Below are positions 22,165 through 25,373 of a stretch of 25,373 nt of DNA, in pieces; position 1 is the stretch's first letter; each line of letters opens with the position of its first letter. The translations under genes were made by a program, and so were the position numbers. This DNA is from an uncultured Eubacterium sp. (lineage in GTDB: Bacteria > Bacillota > Clostridia > Lachnospirales > Lachnospiraceae), in assembly GCA_900548465.1 (NCBI GenBank), contig URKY01000036.1, positions 1 to 25,373 on the forward strand. Reading direction: 5' to 3'. Below the pieces are notes generated by a model. It saw only the letters and a program-made list of their open reading frames with translations, made no database searches and had not been told where the DNA came from.

Positions 22165-23211
22165 CTAACTGATTTTATCGAGGTATTGCAACCCCATTTC
22201 TATATTTATGATTCCTTTGTTAGCACAAAAACTAGTATATTCTTGTTTAATACCAGATTTGTCGAATTTTTTATCTAAAGAGTGGGCTGTTGTTTCTGTA
22301 ATTTCTACGTCTTCAGTAACAATTTCCACTTTTGAAGATCCCGCTTCCAGAAGTTTTTGTTTATCAATATTTGGAGCTTCTTGGCTTGTACAACTGATTC
22401 TTGTTTTAATCTTGTATCTTCCATCCGCTTTCATATCATCCAGCTTATCAATTAGTTTTGAATTGATTTGACTAGCTTTTATGTCCAAAACTTTGTAGCG
22501 AATATTAACTTGGTTCTTTATGAATTCATGGCTACCATCATCATATATAATGGTATAGCCCTTTTCTTCATCTTCGCCAAAATTATGTTGCCTGGAAGAA
22601 CCTATGTATTCAATGTTGGTACCTTTGATAATACAACGATTGTGATAATGTCCTACAAGAACTGTATCAAAATCACTGAAAATGTTCGTGGGCAGTTCTT
22701 TTTCATTAGGCGTGCTAAGTGCCCCGTTTATTCCTTCGTGAATATATAGGATATTATGTACAGACGCGTTCAATTCCGCCTTTACCATTTTTTTCAGCCG
22801 TTCTACGAAACTTCCGTTTTCTGGAAAATAGCTCATTATATATAGTTCTACATCGTTGCTAATATTAATAATCGAATAGTCATCAACAACATAGACATGG
22901 GGGTATTCACTAAACAAATGACTATACCCTAGAACTGATTCCTGGTCAACTTTACAATGATTTCCTTCGGCAACGGTAATGCTTATTCCGGCTTTAGTGG
23001 CTTTTATGATAGCTTGGCGAACAGCCATGAGTGTGCTAAGTGTTTGAGAAGAGCGTGATAACCACAAATCTCCACCAATTATCATATCTTCAATCCCATA
23101 TTGATCGCATATATATAAAGCCTCGTCCCAGTTTTTTTGAAATTCTGGAATATTGTCTTTTGATACATGTATATCATTCAACAATAAGGCACTTGGTATT
23201 TTCTTGCTCAT
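22165..23211 (-). CDS. sbcD: SbcD/Mre11-like nuclease (T4 gp47 homologue)
   Basis: This 348-aa calcineurin-fold metallophosphoesterase shows the family motifs in order: D13-I-H15 ('LLNDIHVS'), G47-D48 ('IIGGDLW'), G83-N84-H85 ('AEGNHC') and 'VLVGHYHNR' (GHxH). The C-terminal part (about 240-348) is the capping and SbcC-binding region. With the SbcC-like protein encoded just downstream it forms the MR-type complex that resects double-strand ends and opens hairpins. A candidate attenuating hairpin lies upstream of its start, between it and the SSB gene. Confidence 0.94.
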   Translation of the reverse strand: MSKKIPSALLLNDIHVSKDNIPEFQKNWDEALYICDQYGIEDMIIGGDLWLSRSSQTLSTLMAVRQAIIKATKAGISITVAEGNHCKVDQESVLGYSHLFSEYPHVYVVDDYSIINISNDVELYIMSYFPENGSFVERLKKMVKAELNASVHNILYIHEGINGALSTPNEKELPTNIFSDFDTVLVGHYHNRCIIKGTNIEYIGSSRQHNFGEDEEKGYTIIYDDGSHEFIKNQVNIRYKVLDIKASQINSKLIDKLDDMKADGRYKIKTRISCTSQEAPNIDKQKLLEAGSSKVEIVTEDVEITETTAHSLDKKFDKSGIKQEYTSFCANKGIINIEMGLQYLDKIS

Positions 23212-23226
23212 TGTGATTCAATTTAA

Positions 23227-23263
23227 ATAGGGACATATTAATATTAGTTAGATATGCCCCTAT
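23227..23263 (-). terminator. Hairpin between SSB and sbcD genes, probable attenuator
   Basis: An 11-bp stem with one mismatch (23227-23237 with 23253-23263) and a 15-nt loop is followed on the minus strand by TTTAAATTG. It starts 20 nt after the SSB stop. Partial termination would keep SSB, needed in large amounts, more abundant than the replisome proteins encoded downstream. No independent promoter consensus is seen in the same 72-nt gap. Confidence 0.5.
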
Positions 23264-23283
23264 AATGCTAATACAAAAATGAA

Positions 23284-24648
23284 TTATCTTCTTCTACGTT
23301 CAGGACGTGCGGCTCTGCGTTCACGGACTGGGTTTGCAGCCGGTTCATTGGTGTCGTCATTATGTTCACCACGTCTACGAACAGTATGAGTAGGAGCGGG
23401 GGTTGGTTCTGGTTCCTCTTCCGGTTCTGGCTCTAAAGGCGTGTCTTCCGGTTTGGTGTCGTTTTGTGTATTGTCATCTTCGTTGTTGCTGCCATCTTTA
23501 GCAACTTCCAACGCGTCTTCAATGTCATTCAGCAAATCTTCATTTGTTTTTCCACGAGTGACACGGACATTTAGCTCATTGGCATCAATATATTCGCGAA
23601 TTGCATCACGTAAGTCTTGCCCTTCTTCGCTCTTATCACCAATACCGCGTTCATTTAGTTTTTCCCAGAGGTTCCACAATGAATCCAATTCGTTGTCTGA
23701 TGGTTCCTCATTATCACCGCTGTTACGTTCTTTTTTGTCAAAAGAGAAATGGGATTTATCATCAGGATGAAGCTCCATTTTAATCTTTTCAATAGCTTCT
23801 GTGATCTCTTTGCTGCTCATCACATCCATTTCCATTTTAGCATCGTATTGCTTCAAGAACTCAATGGTAGCCTCCATGTGGAAACGTGAGTAACGGTAAA
23901 TAGCTGCCGGGATACGCTGTGTTTCCAACAACGAACTGACTTCCTCTTCAGATAGAGGTTCGGCACCGGAAATTGTATCAATGTTGAATGTGTAAGTGGT
24001 TTTCTTGTTTTCCTCTTTACGAGTAATTTCTACCGGGAAAGCATCTTCCAAAGAAGAGATAGGGCACAAACATTTAGGATTCTTTTCCAGAAGCTTCTTC
24101 CATATAGCCAGTTTGCGATCCTCCAAATCTTTGTATTGTGAATAAGACAGGATAAGTAAATGAATACCTTCTTCACGGTTGTCCAAATCTAAAATATACA
24201 TGGCACGTTGAGAGTTCCATTTTAGACCACCATCAAAGCCTGAACCTTTAATCTTTTTCATCAATTTTTCATCACTGCCATACTTATTTTCAGCAACTTG
24301 AAGATAAGTGTCAATTAGGTCTACAGATAATCCGGCATAGCTGGAATGACAGATATTTACAAAGAACTGTTTGTCTTTTTTTCCTGTTGGACGTGGGTTG
24401 TCCAGTTTCAACACCTGTGTTTTGACCGGATATTCGTACCCCTTACGTTCTAATTTGTAAGAACCGTCTGGTTGCTCGGCTGGTGCCAAGGGAAGGATAC
24501 GCACAGTATAAGTTCCTGCGGAATCCATACGGAAATGTTTGGTACGTTGAAATGATTGGCTCTCATCGGTACTTTTTTTTACCGCCTCTTCATAAGTTTC
24601 TTGATTCTCCGCAAAGAGGGCATACGGATTTTTAATCATCTCTTCCAT
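23284..24648 (-). CDS. ssDNA-binding protein, T4 gp32-like, with acidic then Arg-rich tail
   Basis: This 454-aa protein begins 'MEEMIKNPYALFAENQETYE'. The OB-type core has the gp32 pattern: 'TYTVRILPLAP', 'VNICHSSYAGL', 'LKWNSQRAMYILDLDN' and 'HLLILSYSQYKDL'. Segment 'AIYRYSRFHMEATIEFLKQYD' follows. From about 335 it is low-complexity and strongly acidic, with a Pro/Glu-rich stretch. The last 30 or so residues are Arg-rich (ending RPERRRR), unlike the purely acidic tail of gp32 and bacterial SSB. The protein is also much longer than gp32 (301 aa). It would coat the ssDNA made by the helicase and nuclease and hold the replisome together. It is the second gene after the main promoter. Confidence 0.82.
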   Translation of the reverse strand: MEEMIKNPYALFAENQETYEEAVKKSTDESQSFQRTKHFRMDSAGTYTVRILPLAPAEQPDGSYKLERKGYEYPVKTQVLKLDNPRPTGKKDKQFFVNICHSSYAGLSVDLIDTYLQVAENKYGSDEKLMKKIKGSGFDGGLKWNSQRAMYILDLDNREEGIHLLILSYSQYKDLEDRKLAIWKKLLEKNPKCLCPISSLEDAFPVEITRKEENKKTTYTFNIDTISGAEPLSEEEVSSLLETQRIPAAIYRYSRFHMEATIEFLKQYDAKMEMDVMSSKEITEAIEKIKMELHPDDKSHFSFDKKERNSGDNEEPSDNELDSLWNLWEKLNERGIGDKSEEGQDLRDAIREYIDANELNVRVTRGKTNEDLLNDIEDALEVAKDGSNNEDDNTQNDTKPEDTPLEPEPEEEPEPTPAPTHTVRRRGEHNDDTNEPAANPVRERRAARPERRRR

Positions 24649-24658
24649 AAAATGAAAA

Positions 24659-25135
24659 TTATTTGTTTAATTTAGAGAGGGGAAGATTCCACTGTTCGGT
24701 ATAAGCTCCAGCCCAAAGTTCTTTTGCTTCTGGCATTTTGGTTTTATCTTTCAACATAACCTTAATACCCCATTCAGTGTTTACATGATGAATGATTCTC
24801 TCAATAACTTCATTCATCTCACTTGCTTTTTCATTTTTGAGGTTAAAGTATTCATACTTTTCACCTCCGGGAAGATCACAGACATGAATCGGAGCATAAA
24901 TTTCCTCAAAATATCTGTATAGGGCAGCTACTGGCGGGTGTGTAGGCAATTGTTCTGAAATTGTCTTCAGTACTACACCAAATAGATACTTCAATTGTGG
25001 TAGAGATTTGTTTTTGGTATCGTCCATAATAAGAATGGTGTAATCACCATCTTTCAAATTTCCAATAGCCAATTCGATCTCTTGTTTTGCTGCCTTATTG
25101 TCTTGCACAATAAGACGTGCTTGACCATGCAACAT
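24659..25135 (-). CDS. Unknown phage protein (158 aa), first gene of the replication operon
   Basis: I place the start at ATG 25135 (MLHGQARLIVQDN). The longer reading to 25189 would require translation through the promoter at 25160-25190, so those 18 codons are unlikely to be used. The product has an N-terminal beta region, 'GDYTILIMDD', a helical 'LPQLKYLFGVVLKTISEQL' segment and a C-terminal 'ERIIHHVNTEWGIKVML' helix. The S-L-P-Q-x-K-Y-L-F arrangement vaguely recalls NinB/recombination-mediator proteins of lambdoid phages, but I am not confident. It ends 10 nt before the SSB start. Confidence 0.78.
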   Translation of the reverse strand: MLHGQARLIVQDNKAAKQEIELAIGNLKDGDYTILIMDDTKNKSLPQLKYLFGVVLKTISEQLPTHPPVAALYRYFEEIYAPIHVCDLPGGEKYEYFNLKNEKASEMNEVIERIIHHVNTEWGIKVMLKDKTKMPEAKELWAGAYTEQWNLPLSKLNK

Positions 25136-25159
25136 ACTATCATTTTTCAAAGAACACTG

Positions 25160-25190
25160 CAAAGATAATTGTATCAATTTAACTATCAAA
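25160..25190 (-). promoter_or_regulatory. Bacteroidetes primary-sigma promoter of the replication operon
   Basis: On the minus strand a -33 TTTG (25190-25187) is separated by 19 nt from a -7 TATCTTTG (25167-25160), an exact match to the TTTG/TAnnTTTG consensus of Bacteroides housekeeping promoters. Initiation would occur about 10-20 nt before the ATG at 25135. Upstream DNA is strongly AT-rich. This should be an early promoter read by unmodified host polymerase. Confidence 0.85.
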
Positions 25191-25218
25191 ATAAAACCAA
25201 AAATATTTTTTGAATAAA

Positions 25219-25256
25219 AATATATATTACTGTGTTACAGATGTATAATATATATT
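25219..25256. promoter_or_regulatory. AT-rich dyad upstream of the early promoter, possible operator
   Basis: Arms at 25219-25230 (AATATATATTAC) and 25243-25256 (GTATAATATATATT) form an imperfect inverted repeat around a central palindrome CTGTGTTACAG (25230-25240). It lies about 30 nt upstream of the -33 box. Inference: an operator or activator site, for example for a lysogeny repressor. The AT-rich nature makes a chance match possible. The remaining sequence to 25373 has no gene that I can support in the visible part. Confidence 0.4.
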
Positions 25257-25373
25257 TAATTATTATATTGATTATTTGTAAAATAAGAAGTAATATCAAA
25301 TAGGTTAATATCATTCTCCCTTTTAACAACTTGATATAATCTTTGGTTAGTGTTCTGATTATTAAGAGGTCCC

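Larger units (their letters stand above)
1..25373. mobile_element. Temperate tailed-phage genome (prophage), integrase-proximal part
   Basis: Seen: a tRNA gene end is followed by integrase and excisionase genes, then by a long block of minus-strand phage genes that includes both terminase subunits, lysis-type genes and a complete replication/recombination set. The block runs to the right edge of the window without a second tRNA end. Inference: this is one end of an integrated Caudoviricetes genome, larger than 25 kb because portal, capsid and tail genes are missing here. The left boundary should lie inside the tRNA 3' half. Terminase genes argue against a plasmid or an integrative conjugative element; no relaxase or mating-pore gene is seen. 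Confidence 0.88.

Noticed and set aside
25136..25189. 18-residue N-terminal extension of the 158-aa gene
   Set aside because: The -33 and -7 boxes of a near-perfect promoter lie inside it, so it would not be transcribed from that promoter.

Overview
The window is the integrase-proximal end of a large temperate tailed-phage genome (prophage) integrated at a tRNA-Lys(CTT) gene, almost certainly in a Bacteroidales host (Bacteroides, Phocaeicola, Parabacteroides or a relative). The host call rests on three things. A near-perfect Bacteroidetes-type promoter (TTTG, 19 nt, TAnnTTTG) lies at 25160-25190. Shine-Dalgarno sequences are absent in front of tightly packed AT-rich genes. The tyrosine recombinase belongs to the 'TGLAYAD' class common in Bacteroides mobile elements. 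The other end of the element, with portal, capsid and tail genes, is not in the window.

Layout from left to right. (1) 1-331: 3' part of tRNA-Lys, its terminator, and an array of six helically phased TGATACC-type repeats that look like recombinase arm sites. (2) 332-1638, plus strand: integrase and a 56-aa excisionase-like HTH protein, coupled by an ATGA overlap. (3) 1775-2544, minus strand: a GNAT acetyltransferase coupled to a 55-aa partner, organised like a toxin-antitoxin or accessory (moron) pair. (4) 2726-8435, minus strand: packaging and lysis. This holds a small membrane protein, a Mu gp36-like connector with added beta repeats, the large terminase with a zinc ribbon, a candidate one-piece spanin, a DUF5675-type probable lysis enzyme, a membrane-anchored GAF-like protein, and the small terminase. 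The lysis genes sit between the two terminase genes. (5) 8508-25135, minus strand: a self-contained replication, recombination and transcription block. It encodes a DEDDh exonuclease, a guanylate-kinase-like enzyme, DNA polymerase III alpha split into two genes, a PIF1/Dda-like helicase, a ferredoxin-thioredoxin-reductase-like Fe-S protein, a DnaG-like primase, a DnaB-like helicase, an ECF-like sigma factor, a RuvC-like resolvase, SbcC/gp46 and SbcD/gp47 homologues and a gp32-like ssDNA-binding protein.

How the genes fit together: one strong host-type promoter at the right end would read leftward through the SSB gene first. A hairpin just after the SSB gene could attenuate transcription into the rest of the replisome genes. 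Similar hairpins precede both terminase genes, and one follows the last late gene. The phage makes its own polymerase, proofreader, helicase, primase, SSB and recombination nuclease. Its sigma factor is the obvious candidate for switching host RNA polymerase to late genes. No CI-like repressor is visible here, so lysogeny control must lie outside the window.

The most unusual feature is the fractured polymerase III alpha gene. The coding sequence breaks immediately before the catalytic PDxDxD motif. The N-half carries about 75 extra residues and the C-half about 32 extra residues that together resemble a degenerate Hint (intein) domain, and two unrelated genes lie between the halves.
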